Below, in pieces: positions 1 to 8,043 of a DNA stretch of 64,000 bases. Position 1 is the stretch's first letter; the number at the start of each line of letters is the position of its first letter. The stretch is from contig JAUIMF010000002.1 in assembly GCA_030433415.1 (NCBI GenBank), positions 81,164 to 145,163 on the forward strand, given 5' to 3'. Position numbers and translations under genes: made by a program. Source of the DNA: Gammaproteobacteria bacterium. Its GTDB lineage: Bacteria > Pseudomonadota > Gammaproteobacteria > Pseudomonadales > Halieaceae. The notes below the pieces were generated by a model, which did no database searches, had not been told where the DNA came from, and saw nothing but the letters and a program-made list of their open reading frames with translations.

Positions 1-333
1 AGTCACGATCATGGAGTCCGGTAGCTCCTCAAGGGCCAGCGCGTCGCGGTAGGTGGCCAGGGCCCGCTCCAGGTCATTCTGCTCGTACCAGGTGTAGCCC
101 GTGACATTGAGCATGTGGGCCCGTTCGTAGGACGAGAGTTTGCGCGTCATCGCCTCGGCCATCACCGCGCGGGCACTGTCGTAGTCTTCGGCATCGATGA
201 ATAACTGCGCCTCTTCGAGCACCTTGAATGCCCGCTCACTCATGCCCAGCACCTGCTCCTTGGCGGCGCTGGTGTGGAATGCAGCGATGGTGAGCAGCAA
301 GGCGGCGAGCAGGACTTTCAGTGCGCGTTCCAT
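1..333 (-). CDS. TPR protein of the TonB2 operon (partial, runs off left edge)
   Basis: The visible 111 residues start with a signal peptide (MERALKVLLAALLLTIAAF, then a small-residue cleavage area near HTSAA). Amphipathic helix pairs follow that look like tetratricopeptide repeats, for example YDSARAVMAEAM and LERALATYRDAL. The ATG overlaps the tonB stop as ATGA, so the gene is the last visible member of the DUF3450-ttpC-exbB-exbD-tonB operon. A TPR protein in this position is typical of TonB2/TtpC clusters in Vibrio, Shewanella and related gammaproteobacteria. It is probably periplasmic and may assist the energy-transducing complex. The C-terminus lies outside the window, so total length and number of repeats are unknown. 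Confidence 0.8.
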   Translation of the reverse strand, partial: MERALKVLLAALLLTIAAFHTSAAKEQVLGMSERAFKVLEEAQLFIDAEDYDSARAVMAEAMTRKLSSYERAHMLNVTGYTWYEQNDLERALATYRDALALEELPDSMIVT

Positions 334-944
334 CAGTTGTCCTGCTCGTAATAGAAGCGGTTGTAGATACCGGTCACCTCAACAGCCTGGCCGTCGATCA
401 CCCGCGGCTTGTACTTGAAGCGGTAGGCCGCATCGATGGAGGGACGGGCAAACAGGTAGTTCTCACACTGGCCCTCGACCACGGATACATCCTTGACCGT
501 ACCGGCAGTGGTAACCGTGTAAGTCACCATGCAGGTGCCGGTAATACCGCGCTCGGCGGCGCGCCGTGGATAAATGGGCGCTACTTTCACGATGGGCAGA
601 TATTCGCCATCGCCCGAGCCCAGGCCTATGCCGCGGCCAATGCTCAGGTTGGCATCGACGGTCATGGGTGCGCTGACGGCAAGGGTGTTGGCCGAGCTAT
701 TGCTCTGGTCGGCGTTAGGCGGTGCGTCGGGTACTTCGTTGATCTCGGGGCGTTCAGGCTTGCGGTCCTTGCGCTCGGCAACTTCATTGCGCTTGAGGCG
801 CACAAAATCCAGCATCTGCACGCGATCCGTCGCCGACAGGCGCATCTCTGAGGAATGGGTCAGAAAATACATGAACCAGGCCAGGGCCAGGGCCATGATG
901 CTGGCCGTGGCAAAGCCCAGTAGCGGTCGAAGCCAGGTGGTCAC
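333..944 (-). CDS. tonB: TonB2-type energy transducer
   Basis: This 203-residue protein has one N-terminal membrane anchor (about residues 8-29), a periplasmic linker with charged and proline stretches (RKPERPEINEVPDAPP), and a C-terminal TonB_C domain (about 110-200) containing YPRRAAERGITGTCMVTY. TonB couples the proton motive force harvested by ExbB-ExbD to TonB-dependent outer-membrane receptors for iron chelates, B12 or carbohydrates. The linker is short and lacks the long Pro-Lys repeats of enteric TonB1, which fits TonB2 types. It lies 5 bases after exbD, and its stop overlaps the next start. No receptor gene is in the window, so the substrate is unknown. Confidence 0.88.
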   Translation of the reverse strand: MTTWLRPLLGFATASIMALALAWFMYFLTHSSEMRLSATDRVQMLDFVRLKRNEVAERKDRKPERPEINEVPDAPPNADQSNSSANTLAVSAPMTVDANLSIGRGIGLGSGDGEYLPIVKVAPIYPRRAAERGITGTCMVTYTVTTAGTVKDVSVVEGQCENYLFARPSIDAAYRFKYKPRVIDGQAVEVTGIYNRFYYEQDN

Positions 945-949
945 GGCGA

Positions 950-1354
950 TCAGTTCGCCGCCAGGGCGATGTCGTAGACGCCGGCGCGCCGGGAGGCGTC
1001 CATCACCCGCACCAGCGTGTCATTGCGCGACTCCCGATCCGCCTGGATCACCACGGTGCCTTTGGGGTTCTCGGCGTGCAGACGCTCGATGATGGAGCGC
1101 ACGGACCGCACATCCACCTGGCGCCGATTGATCCAGACCGCATCGTTCGCGTCTATGGCGATCAGAATGCTGGCTTTTTCCTGTACCACCGCGGTTGCCG
1201 CTTCGGGTTTGTCCACGTCGATACCGGCTTCCTTGATGAAGGTCGCGGTAACAATGAAGAAGATAAGCATGATGAACACCACGTCGAGCATCGGCGTGAT
1301 ATCCACGCTGCTCTCTTCGTTGTCGGTGTTCAGGTCCGTCAGAAAATTACGCAC
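950..1354 (-). CDS. exbD: ExbD/TolR-family proton channel subunit (ExbD2)
   Basis: The protein has 134 residues: a short cytoplasmic N-terminus, one transmembrane helix (about 19-42) and a periplasmic ExbD/TolR domain. The helix contains the family's essential proton-carrying aspartate at D24, within DITPMLDVVFIML. With ExbB it forms the proton channel that energises TonB. The start overlaps the end of exbB by 8 bases, so the two are probably translationally coupled. TolR is the main alternative, but the ttpC-exbB-exbD-tonB order argues for the TonB2 role. Confidence 0.9.
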   Translation of the reverse strand: MRNFLTDLNTDNEESSVDITPMLDVVFIMLIFFIVTATFIKEAGIDVDKPEAATAVVQEKASILIAIDANDAVWINRRQVDVRSVRSIIERLHAENPKGTVVIQADRESRNDTLVRVMDASRRAGVYDIALAAN

Positions 1355-1892
1355 GGCGCGGTCCCTCCGTCTGGGGGAAGTGGGCGGGCAGGCTTTCGCG
1401 GATTGCCATGGCGCGGCGCTCGCTCAGCGTGGCTGCCAGAAGGCCGACGATGGCCACAACCATGCCGGCCAGGGTGGATACGGTGGCCTTGGATACGCCA
1501 GCAGCCATGGAGCGGGGGTTGTTGGACCCCGTGGCGGCGAGGGCGTCAAACACTTCGAGCATGCCCACGACGGTCCCGAGCAGACCCAACAGGGGACAGA
1601 TCTTGATCAACGTGCCGATCAGCGAAAAGTGTTTGGTCAGATGGCTCGCGAGACGTCCCGCCAGTTCTGTACGGAACTGCTCGGCATACCAGGACCGATG
1701 ATCCCCACGAGCCTCCCAGCTTGCCTTGGCCTCTGTGAGTTCCCGGGGATACTCCCGCAGCAGGTAATTCAGGCGTTCGAACAACAGCCACCACATGATG
1801 AAGGCGATGATCAGGATCAGGCCGAGGATGGGGCCACCCAGTTCCAACAGGTCCCCCAGCCACGGAAACAGCCTGTCGATGAGCGCACTCAT
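1347..1892 (-). CDS. exbB: ExbB/MotA-family proton channel subunit (ExbB2)
   Basis: This 181-residue inner-membrane protein carries the MotA/TolQ/ExbB domain. It has a first membrane helix (about 19-38), a cytoplasmic loop, and two further helices around GTLIKICPLLGLLGTVVGML and KATVSTLAGMVVAIVGLLAA. The GLLGTV motif and the Thr-rich third helix are hallmarks of the family. It is shorter than enteric ExbB (about 240 residues), as in TonB2 systems. It follows ttpC after a 2-base gap and overlaps exbD. Confidence 0.9.
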   Translation of the reverse strand: MSALIDRLFPWLGDLLELGGPILGLILIIAFIMWWLLFERLNYLLREYPRELTEAKASWEARGDHRSWYAEQFRTELAGRLASHLTKHFSLIGTLIKICPLLGLLGTVVGMLEVFDALAATGSNNPRSMAAGVSKATVSTLAGMVVAIVGLLAATLSERRAMAIRESLPAHFPQTEGPRRA

Positions 1893-1894
1893 AA

Positions 1895-3343
1895 TCAGCT
1901 GCTGGCCTGCGCCGCGTCACGTTCACGCTGCAATTCGGCGCGCTCGGCAACCAGGGCCACGGCGCGTTGCTGCAGAATCTCGGTAATGCCCCGGGCGCGG
2001 CCCTGTACAAGGTTGTGCAGCAGCAGCATGGGGATGGCGACGCACAGGCCCAGCACCGTGGTGATCAGGGCCTGGGAAATACCGCCGGCCATCAGGCGTG
2101 GGTCACCGGCACCGAATAACGTGATGGCCTGGAACGTGACGATCATGCCCGTCACCGTCCCCAGCAGCCCCATCAACGGGGCTACCGCGGCAATGATTTT
2201 CAGCAGCGGCAGGTGTTTGTTGATGCGCGGTACTTCCGCCAGCACCGCTTCGCCCAGGCGCAGCTCCAGGGTTTCTACATCGAGCTTCTCGTCTTCGCGG
2301 GCTGCCCAGACGATGCGTCCGACCGCGTTGTCATCGCGGATGTTGCCCAGATTCTTGAGCTGCCGGCGGATCACATGATCCTCACGGCCAAGAACGAACA
2401 GCCGCCACAGTGCCAGCAGCACGCCGGCCACGCCAAGGGCGATGATCGTGTAGCCGATGGCACCACCCTGGGCGACGCGCTCGCGCAGGTTCGGCGCCTG
2501 GGTCAGGATTTCGAGCAGCTGGCCCCGCACGGGGTCGATGGCGAAGGGCACCGTGCCCGATCCACCATCGGCCACAGCGGCGGGGCCGGCCATGTAGCGA
2601 CCCGCCGGTTGGCGTGAGAACTCCACCAGCCGCTGCGTTTCGGGAATGAACTGCAGGTATTTGCCATCGGCGACGGCATTGAACAGTCCCACACGGGTAA
2701 CGGGGCGTTGTTCTTCTACACCAGCGCGGCTCACGACGGTGTGGTTTGCGCGCACCACGCGCCCGGACTCGGTCATCTCGCGCTGCAGTTCAAACCACAG
2801 GCGTTCGATTTCGTTGATGGCGGGAAGGCGGTTGGCCTGGCCCATGCGTCCGGCAAAGTCGATGAGAAAATCGCTGCGCCCGGGATGTTCCAGCTCTGTA
2901 AGGGATACGTGGAACTGGGCCTGGGCATCGCTCGCGACCTGCTGCAGTACGCCAAACAGCTCTTTCAGCGAGCCCATGCGTTCCTGCAGGCGCTCTTCGA
3001 GTTCACCGATCATCTGATCGTTTTCTTCGTAGGTGGTCTCGCGGCGGGCGCTGGTGGCCTCAAGCTCCGCGCGGCGGTTGCGGATTTCTGCCAGCAGCTC
3101 GTCCTGGCGCTCCCGCTCCTGTTCGAAGCGGCGAATGCGCTGGGCGTCATCGCGCTGGTCCAGGCTTCGACCCTCGCGTACGGCGTCGAGCAGGGATTGC
3201 AGGGTCAGGCCGGGGTCAGTCTCTGAAGCCGTGTCTGCCGCTTCGTCCTGCGCGAAGGTGGTGGGTGCCAGCGCCAGTAATCCAATGGCGGCCAGGGCGG
3301 TAGCGCGGCGGCGAAGTCCGTTCAGGAGTATCACAGCGTTCAT
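1895..3343 (-). CDS. ttpC: TtpC, large MotA/TolQ/ExbB-type protein of the TonB2 system
   Basis: The 482-residue protein has a signal peptide ending near PTTFA-QDE, a long charged coiled-coil-rich periplasmic region (about 50-260, e.g. RIRRFEQERERQDELLAEIR), and a C-terminal proton-channel domain (about 275-460) with GLLGTVTGMIVTFQAI and QALITTVLGLCVAIPMLLL. In Vibrio the TtpC protein is required specifically for TonB2-dependent iron uptake and is thought to link the ExbB2-ExbD2-TonB2 complex. Its start overlaps the preceding DUF3450 gene as ATGA. Order and architecture together make the assignment strong. The receptors served are not visible here. Confidence 0.87.
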   Translation of the reverse strand: MNAVILLNGLRRRATALAAIGLLALAPTTFAQDEAADTASETDPGLTLQSLLDAVREGRSLDQRDDAQRIRRFEQERERQDELLAEIRNRRAELEATSARRETTYEENDQMIGELEERLQERMGSLKELFGVLQQVASDAQAQFHVSLTELEHPGRSDFLIDFAGRMGQANRLPAINEIERLWFELQREMTESGRVVRANHTVVSRAGVEEQRPVTRVGLFNAVADGKYLQFIPETQRLVEFSRQPAGRYMAGPAAVADGGSGTVPFAIDPVRGQLLEILTQAPNLRERVAQGGAIGYTIIALGVAGVLLALWRLFVLGREDHVIRRQLKNLGNIRDDNAVGRIVWAAREDEKLDVETLELRLGEAVLAEVPRINKHLPLLKIIAAVAPLMGLLGTVTGMIVTFQAITLFGAGDPRLMAGGISQALITTVLGLCVAIPMLLLHNLVQGRARGITEILQQRAVALVAERAELQRERDAAQASS

Positions 3344-4131
3344 TGTGCGGCCTCCACGTTCGACAGATTGAGCGGGATCGTCAGCAGCTCCGGTGCAATC
3401 TCCTGTCGCGCCACCTTGAGACCCTGGTCCATCAGGCGCCGGTAGGGCGAATTGGGCAGCGACTCCCAGCGCCCCGCTGCCACATCCCAGTAGCCCAGGC
3501 GTTCATCACCAACTGTTCGGTACATCAGCGCAACGCGACCGATACGGAGAAAATCCGCATCGAAACTGGCGGCGTCGACGTCGAGCTTGGCGCGGTAGGC
3601 CTCGATCGTACGACCGTAATCGCTTTCAATCTGGTAGGCCTCGAATACGCGGCGGGATTTTTCTGCCACCGTGACGTCCGATCGGGACAGCAGTTCGCGC
3701 AGGTCATCGATGCGTTTGCCGCGCTCATCGGGAAGGAAGGGCACGTCCAGGGCAACGAATTTTTCAAGGCCGTCGATCATGCGCGACATCAGCGGCAGAA
3801 TCTGTCGCTCGATGACCGCGACATCGGTGATGGAGGTTTGCAGTGTAGCGATCTCGCTCTTCTGGGAGCTGATCTGCTGGTCCAGCATGCGAATGTAGGT
3901 TTCCAGGCCCTCCACGATTTTCAGCTCCGCGCGGTAGTCATCCACCAGGCGTCGCGTTGCTTCGTGCACATCGTCCACCGTGACCTGATTCTCTCGGCGC
4001 TCGGCGCTGCGTTCCTGGCCTTCGGTCTCGATGGCGCGCAGGGTGCTGGTGTCCTGGGCGATGGCCGCAGAGGGCAGGGATATCAGTCCGGCGACGAGCA
4101 GGGCGCCCCCGATCCAGGGATGGATGGACAT
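3340..4131 (-). CDS. DUF3450 periplasmic coiled-coil protein, first gene of the TonB2 operon
   Basis: The family is DUF3450, which consistently precedes ttpC in TonB2 clusters. The start chosen is the ATG giving MSIHPWIGGALLVAGLISLP, because it yields a clean signal peptide (cleavage after AIAQ/D) and has GGGAG 9 bases upstream. An ATG 15 codons earlier would prefix a basic tail. The mature protein (263 residues with signal) is rich in heptad-like charged sequence (residues 25-120), and the end contains PYRRLMDQGLKVARQE. The function is unknown. Periplasmic scaffolding of the ExbB2-ExbD2-TonB2-TtpC complex is an inference from context. A promoter with an FNR-type site lies upstream. Confidence 0.82.
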   Translation of the reverse strand: MSIHPWIGGALLVAGLISLPSAAIAQDTSTLRAIETEGQERSAERRENQVTVDDVHEATRRLVDDYRAELKIVEGLETYIRMLDQQISSQKSEIATLQTSITDVAVIERQILPLMSRMIDGLEKFVALDVPFLPDERGKRIDDLRELLSRSDVTVAEKSRRVFEAYQIESDYGRTIEAYRAKLDVDAASFDADFLRIGRVALMYRTVGDERLGYWDVAAGRWESLPNSPYRRLMDQGLKVARQEIAPELLTIPLNLSNVEAAQ

Positions 4132-4192
4132 GCGTTTTCTCCCGTGTGTGGCGAGGTGTCCGGATCGTGCGGGCACTCTTCGGTCACTGTTG

Positions 4193-4234
4193 ATTATTGA
4201 TCGTCGGCGCGGGAGTCCTGTTGATTTGAATCAA
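4193..4234 (-). promoter_or_regulatory. FNR/Anr-type class II promoter of the TonB2 operon
   Basis: Bases 4221-4234 read TTGATTTGAATCAA, a perfect match to the FNR/Anr consensus TTGAT-N4-ATCAA. On the minus strand a -10 element AATAAT occupies 4198-4193. It predicts a transcription start near 4186, which places the site centre (4227.5) at -41.5, the canonical class II activator position. The DUF3450 ATG is at 4131. The geometry is exact, but no protein binding is shown. Confidence 0.62.
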
Positions 4235-4256
4235 GGCGCGACAGATCGTCGTAATG

Positions 4257-4296
4257 GCGTCATCTCTCTGTCATGTCTTCGCAACGGAACTGTCAT
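4257..4296 (+). promoter_or_regulatory. Pho box repeats upstream of the Na+/Pi cotransporter
   Basis: PhoB binds CTGTCAT-like 7-mers repeated every 11 bases. Here GCGTCAT is at 4257, CTGTCAT at 4268 and a second exact CTGTCAT at 4290. They are spaced 11 and 22 bases, so all are on the same helical phase; the unit expected at 4279 is degenerate. The ATG at 4343 is 47 bases downstream of the last repeat. PhoB and PhoR are encoded at 29.7-31.7 kb of the same window. Confidence 0.62.
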
Positions 4297-4342
4297 CTGG
4301 TGTCAGCAAACTCACGGCTCTAACAGGTCGGGAGCTCCAGCC

Positions 4343-5596
4343 ATGATCGACAGTCCCAGATCGCCCGTGGATAGCGTAGCCCCGACTTCCTCTCTGGCGT
4401 GGCTACAGGTGCTGGCCTTTGTTTACCTGCTTCTTGTGGGCGTCGCCACGATTGGTGCCGGCTTCAAGTGGATATCCGGTGGTGCCGAGGGAGCGGCGGC
4501 GATCTTTGCCTTCGCCAGTAACCCCATAGTGGGCGTGGTGCTGGGCACGCTTGCGACCGCACTTGTGCAGTCTTCGAGCACTGTCACATCGGTGATCGTT
4601 GGCCTCGTCGCGGGCGGTGTACCGGTCAGTATTGCCGTGCCCATGATCATGGGTGCGAACATGGGCACCACCATCACCAACACCATCGTCAGTCTCGGTA
4701 ACCTGCGTGAGCGCGGCGCTTTCAGAAAATCCTTCGAAGCGGCGACGGTGCACGATTTTTTCAATCTCTACAGCATCGTGCTTTTTCTGCCGCTGGAGAT
4801 CGTCTTTCATCCGCTGGAGAAAAGTGGCGCCTATCTGGCGGGATTCATGAGCGGCGGGGCCGAGGCATCCATGGGCGGATTCAACGTCGTCTCGGCGCTG
4901 ACCAAACCCGTCAGCACCACGCTGGTGAGCTTGTTCAAAGCAATGCCCGATACGCTTGGCGCACTGCTCACCATCGCCGCAGGCATCGCCATGATCATTG
5001 TGTCGGTGCTGTCGCTGGGCAAACTACTGCGGGCCGTAATGACCGGTCGCGCCAAAGGGCTTGTTGATGCCGCGATTGGCCGAGGCCCCTTGGCTGGCAT
5101 TGCATCAGGCACCGCGGTGACGGTACTGGTGCAGTCCTCGTCGACCACCACGAGCCTCGTGGTGCCGCTGGCGGGCGCCGGCGTACTTGCCACCCGGCAG
5201 ATTTATCCCTTTACCCTTGGCGCTAACATTGGTACTTGCGTGACCGCGCTTCTGGCGGCCACGTCGATCTCGGGGGGCAGTGAGTACGTAGCGTTGCAGA
5301 TCGCCCTCGTTCACCTGCTGTACAACGTGTTCGGCGTCGTCCTGTTTATGGCGATTCCGTTCCTTCGGGAGCTGCCGGTGCGTTCAAGCGAATGGCTGGG
5401 GGCTCTGGTTGACGTCCATCGCGGGTGGGCTTTCGGTTATATCGGCGCCGTGTTCTTCGTGCTGCCCGGTGTAGTATTCGGGGGCGAGGCCCTGTTTTCG
5501 TCCAGAGACAAGGCTGATCTACTGCAGGCCTGTGAAGAGGATTCCATGAACTGCGCTATGGATGAAGCCCGGCGCGTGGACCTGCGCCTCGAATAG
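4343..5596 (+). CDS. Na+/phosphate cotransporter (NptA-type, PF02690)
   Basis: The 417-residue membrane protein has two inverted Na_Pi_cotrans repeats, each marked by the family's QSSS signature: ALVQSSSTVTSVIVGLV in the first half and VLVQSSSTTTSLVVPLAG in the second. GANMGTTITNT and GANIGTCVTALLA follow them. It should import inorganic phosphate with Na+, in keeping with a marine habitat. The ATG at 4343 was chosen because GGGAGC lies 8 bases upstream and the protein then begins just before the first hydrophobic segment; longer in-frame starts run through the promoter region. PhoB control is likely from the upstream repeats. The short acidic C-terminus lacks a PhoU-like domain. Confidence 0.88.
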   Translation: MIDSPRSPVDSVAPTSSLAWLQVLAFVYLLLVGVATIGAGFKWISGGAEGAAAIFAFASNPIVGVVLGTLATALVQSSSTVTSVIVGLVAGGVPVSIAVPMIMGANMGTTITNTIVSLGNLRERGAFRKSFEAATVHDFFNLYSIVLFLPLEIVFHPLEKSGAYLAGFMSGGAEASMGGFNVVSALTKPVSTTLVSLFKAMPDTLGALLTIAAGIAMIIVSVLSLGKLLRAVMTGRAKGLVDAAIGRGPLAGIASGTAVTVLVQSSSTTTSLVVPLAGAGVLATRQIYPFTLGANIGTCVTALLAATSISGGSEYVALQIALVHLLYNVFGVVLFMAIPFLRELPVRSSEWLGALVDVHRGWAFGYIGAVFFVLPGVVFGGEALFSSRDKADLLQACEEDSMNCAMDEARRVDLRLE

Positions 5597-5604
5597 CGTC
5601 GTAG

Positions 5605-6171
5605 TCAGCCTGGCAGCACTGCCATGCCGGTGAACCAGGGGTGCGCCCAGATCAGGCCGGCGACCACCGCCACGGCGACCACTGCCGTGAAGACATCCGT
5701 CGCGAGGGGTGGGGCCTCAGCTCGTACCCACGCACCGTCGCGCGCATTGAGCAGCATGATCTCCAGCACAGCCCACAGCGCGAGTACACCAAACAGCAAC
5801 AGCGAGCGTGAATCGCCATTGAGCATGAGATGACCGATGGCCCACAGCAGTACCCCCGTGAGCTGCGGATGGCGCAGAACACGTTTGATACGACTGGGGC
5901 GCTGGGCGACAACAAACAGGTAAATGGCGACAACAATAAGGGTCGTGGCGAAATGGCGCAGCCCTGTCGGCGGCAGGTACAGCCACTGCGGTTGCGTACT
6001 CTTCCAGCCGAGCACGATCAGGGTAAGTCCTGCCAAGCTGAGTATTGAGACCCCAGCCTTCACCACGAGGGGCCCGAAGCGACGGCGAAGTCCCTCGACG
6101 CAATCCGATGCCAGGGGCAAAAAGAGGTGGGTTCCCGTGAAGAGCAACAGCCCCGCAATCATCATGCTCAT
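5605..6171 (-). CDS. NnrU family membrane protein
   Basis: The 188-residue protein has about five or six transmembrane helices and the NnrU pattern: an N-terminal FTGTHLFLPLASD, then LRHFATTLIVVAIYLFVVAQ and RHPQLTGVLLWAIGHLMLNG. The HPxLxGxxLWxxxHLxxNGD motif is shared with isoprenylcysteine methyltransferase-like proteins. NnrU was named for its link to nitrite/NO reduction in Rhodobacter, but most homologues have no demonstrated function. Its start overlaps the upstream HAD gene as ATGA. It ends 8 bases from the convergent Na+/Pi transporter gene. Confidence 0.8.
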   Translation of the reverse strand: MSMMIAGLLLFTGTHLFLPLASDCVEGLRRRFGPLVVKAGVSILSLAGLTLIVLGWKSTQPQWLYLPPTGLRHFATTLIVVAIYLFVVAQRPSRIKRVLRHPQLTGVLLWAIGHLMLNGDSRSLLLFGVLALWAVLEIMLLNARDGAWVRAEAPPLATDVFTAVVAVAVVAGLIWAHPWFTGMAVLPG

Positions 6172-6989
6172 AGCTCAAAGCGCTCCCTCAGAAAACGGGC
6201 AATCCCGTCTGCATCGTGGTGACCGATTACCGCCGTTGCCGCGGCTTTGACTTCGTCCTTGGCATTTTCGGGGGCGTAGGCTTCGTCCGCCAGGGCGAAC
6301 ATCGACAGGTCGTTGTCGCTGTCTCCGAAGCAGATGACCTGTTCAATACCGAGCTCCTGTTTGAGCGACTCCACGGCGCCGCCCTTACTGCCAGCGCCGT
6401 GGTGGATATCGATCCAGCTCAGGCGACGATCCTCAATGGCCGTGCCCATGTAGGCGACAAGGTGCTCCTCGTCCCGGATCAAATCCGCTACCGCCCGAAC
6501 CTCTGATTCCTCACCAACGGCGCTGATATTGGTGATATCGGCATCGGCGGGAAGTTCGGCGATGGGCTTGATTGGCAGGTCCCGCTCCCGGCGAAAACTC
6601 TTCATAAGCTTGTACTCGACCTTCTGGCGCAGGGGAGGGTGGTACACCGCGTGACGGTCACCGGGTTCGAGCGTGAAGAAGAACGGTGTGATGTCTCGGG
6701 TCATGAAGGCTTCGGCGACATGCCCGACCTCGTCGACCGTGAGCAGGTGGCGACTGCTGTAGCAGGACTGGGCCGGATCCCAGATCATGACGCCATTTTT
6801 GAAGATCTGGGGCAGGTCAAAACCGTGGCCCTGCAGTATGTCTACAGCGCCGTGCAGCGCGCGGCCGGTGGCAACGGTGTAGGCAATGCCGCGCTCGGTG
6901 AGTCGACGGAGCGTTTCGCGCGTATAGGGTGTGATTTTCGACGATCGGTTGAGCAGCGTACCGTCGAGATCGAAGACGATTAATACCAT
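6168..6989 (-). CDS. HAD superfamily hydrolase, Cof/YbiV type (IIB cap)
   Basis: This phosphatase of about 273 residues has HAD motif I FDLDGTLLNRSS at the N-terminus, a C2-type cap in the middle, and motif III/IV FGDSDNDLSMFALAD near the C-terminus. Such Cof-like enzymes dephosphorylate sugar phosphates, pyridoxal phosphate or flavin precursors; the sequence does not fix the substrate. I chose the ATG at 6989 because MVLIVFDLDGT matches the family start. An in-frame ATG at 7016 would add nine residues. A TATACT -10-like element ends 6 bases before the chosen ATG, suggesting a leaderless message. Confidence 0.85.
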   Translation of the reverse strand: MVLIVFDLDGTLLNRSSKITPYTRETLRRLTERGIAYTVATGRALHGAVDILQGHGFDLPQIFKNGVMIWDPAQSCYSSRHLLTVDEVGHVAEAFMTRDITPFFFTLEPGDRHAVYHPPLRQKVEYKLMKSFRRERDLPIKPIAELPADADITNISAVGEESEVRAVADLIRDEEHLVAYMGTAIEDRRLSWIDIHHGAGSKGGAVESLKQELGIEQVICFGDSDNDLSMFALADEAYAPENAKDEVKAAATAVIGHHDADGIARFLRERFEL

Positions 6990-7079
6990 GGCGCGAGTAT
7001 AGCGCCTGCAGCGCATAGCCGGTGCGGGAATTACAGAGAAGTTCTGCTAAGGTTGAGGCCTGTACTGTACGGTGTGCCG

Positions 7080-7985
7080 ATGAGCCGACATCCTACAATC
7101 AAACAGTTGCGCTACCTCTGCGCTGTAGTGGAGCACGGACATTTTGGCCGCGCGGCCCGCGCCTGTCATGTGTCCCAGTCCACCCTGAGCGCAGGAATTC
7201 TTGAACTCGAGGAGGTGCTGAGCGCCTCCCTGCTCGAGCGCAACAACCGAAACCTCGTTTTGACGGGACTGGGAGAAGAAGTGGTGGCGCGATCGCGGGC
7301 GCTTCTCAGGGACGTAGAGGACCTGATGGCTCTTTGTCAGGCCTCGGCGGAGCCTTTGAGCGGACGCCTGCGTCTGGGTGTGATTCCCACGATCGCTCCA
7401 TTCCTGCTGCCGGGCTTACTGAAGGCCCTGCGCAAGGACTATCCGGACTTCAAACCCTTCATTCGGGAGGATCTGACCGAGGCGTTGATCGAGGCCCTGC
7501 ATCGTGGCGAACTCGATCTGCTGTTGCTCGCCTTACCCGTTTCGGCGGATGGGGTCGAGACCATGCACCTCTTTGATGATCCGTTCCTCCTGGCGTCGCC
7601 GCCGGATCACCCCCTGGCGAAGGAGCAGGGTTTGTGCACGGACGCGCTCAAGGGTCAGGAATTGCTGTTGCTTGAGGACGGACACTGTCTACGCGACCAC
7701 GCACTGGAAGCCTGCAAGTTGCGGGGCGCCGAATATAAGGTTCCCTATCAGGCAACCAGCCTGACCACCGTGATCCAGATGGTGGCCAGCGGCATTGGTA
7801 TCACGCTGCTACCCGGAATGGCGGCAGGCACGACGGCTATCAGCACTTCGGATGTCACCGTAACCCCATTCAGCGAGAAAGATGTGTCGCGGGAGATCGG
7901 CCTGATGTGGCGGCGCAAGACGCCTCGGCTGACCGAGTTCAGGCTGCTGGGCGATTACATCATCGAGCATCAGAAGTCGTCGTGA
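7080..7985 (+). CDS. oxyR: Hydrogen peroxide sensor-regulator OxyR (LysR family)
   Basis: The 301-residue protein has an N-terminal winged HTH (HFGRAARACHVSQSTLSAGI) and a LysR effector domain. The redox cysteines are conserved: C203 in LLEDGHCLRDHAL and C212 in LEACKLRGA, nine residues apart as in E. coli C199/C208. It is followed by the OxyR-typical ATSLTTVIQMVASGIGITLL. On peroxide oxidation the disulfide form activates catalase, peroxiredoxin and related genes, none of which are in this window. The start at MSRHPTIKQLRYL matches the family; an upstream in-frame ATG adds nine atypical residues. The gene is divergent from the HAD gene. Confidence 0.95.
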   Translation: MSRHPTIKQLRYLCAVVEHGHFGRAARACHVSQSTLSAGILELEEVLSASLLERNNRNLVLTGLGEEVVARSRALLRDVEDLMALCQASAEPLSGRLRLGVIPTIAPFLLPGLLKALRKDYPDFKPFIREDLTEALIEALHRGELDLLLLALPVSADGVETMHLFDDPFLLASPPDHPLAKEQGLCTDALKGQELLLLEDGHCLRDHALEACKLRGAEYKVPYQATSLTTVIQMVASGIGITLLPGMAAGTTAISTSDVTVTPFSEKDVSREIGLMWRRKTPRLTEFRLLGDYIIEHQKSS

Positions 7986-8043
7986 ACAACTCGTCGCTAT
8001 CCGGATGTGGTGAAGACGCCAAGGCGTGTATCAGACAATCGCT

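Noticed and set aside
1017..2378. 453-residue open frame antisense to exbD-exbB-ttpC
   Set aside because: Spans three genes of a conserved operon, is rich in Arg and Ser, and has no domain.
4189..4206. Fur box over the TonB2 operon -10
   Set aside because: The AT-rich stretch has too few matches to the 19-bp Fur consensus to be claimed.
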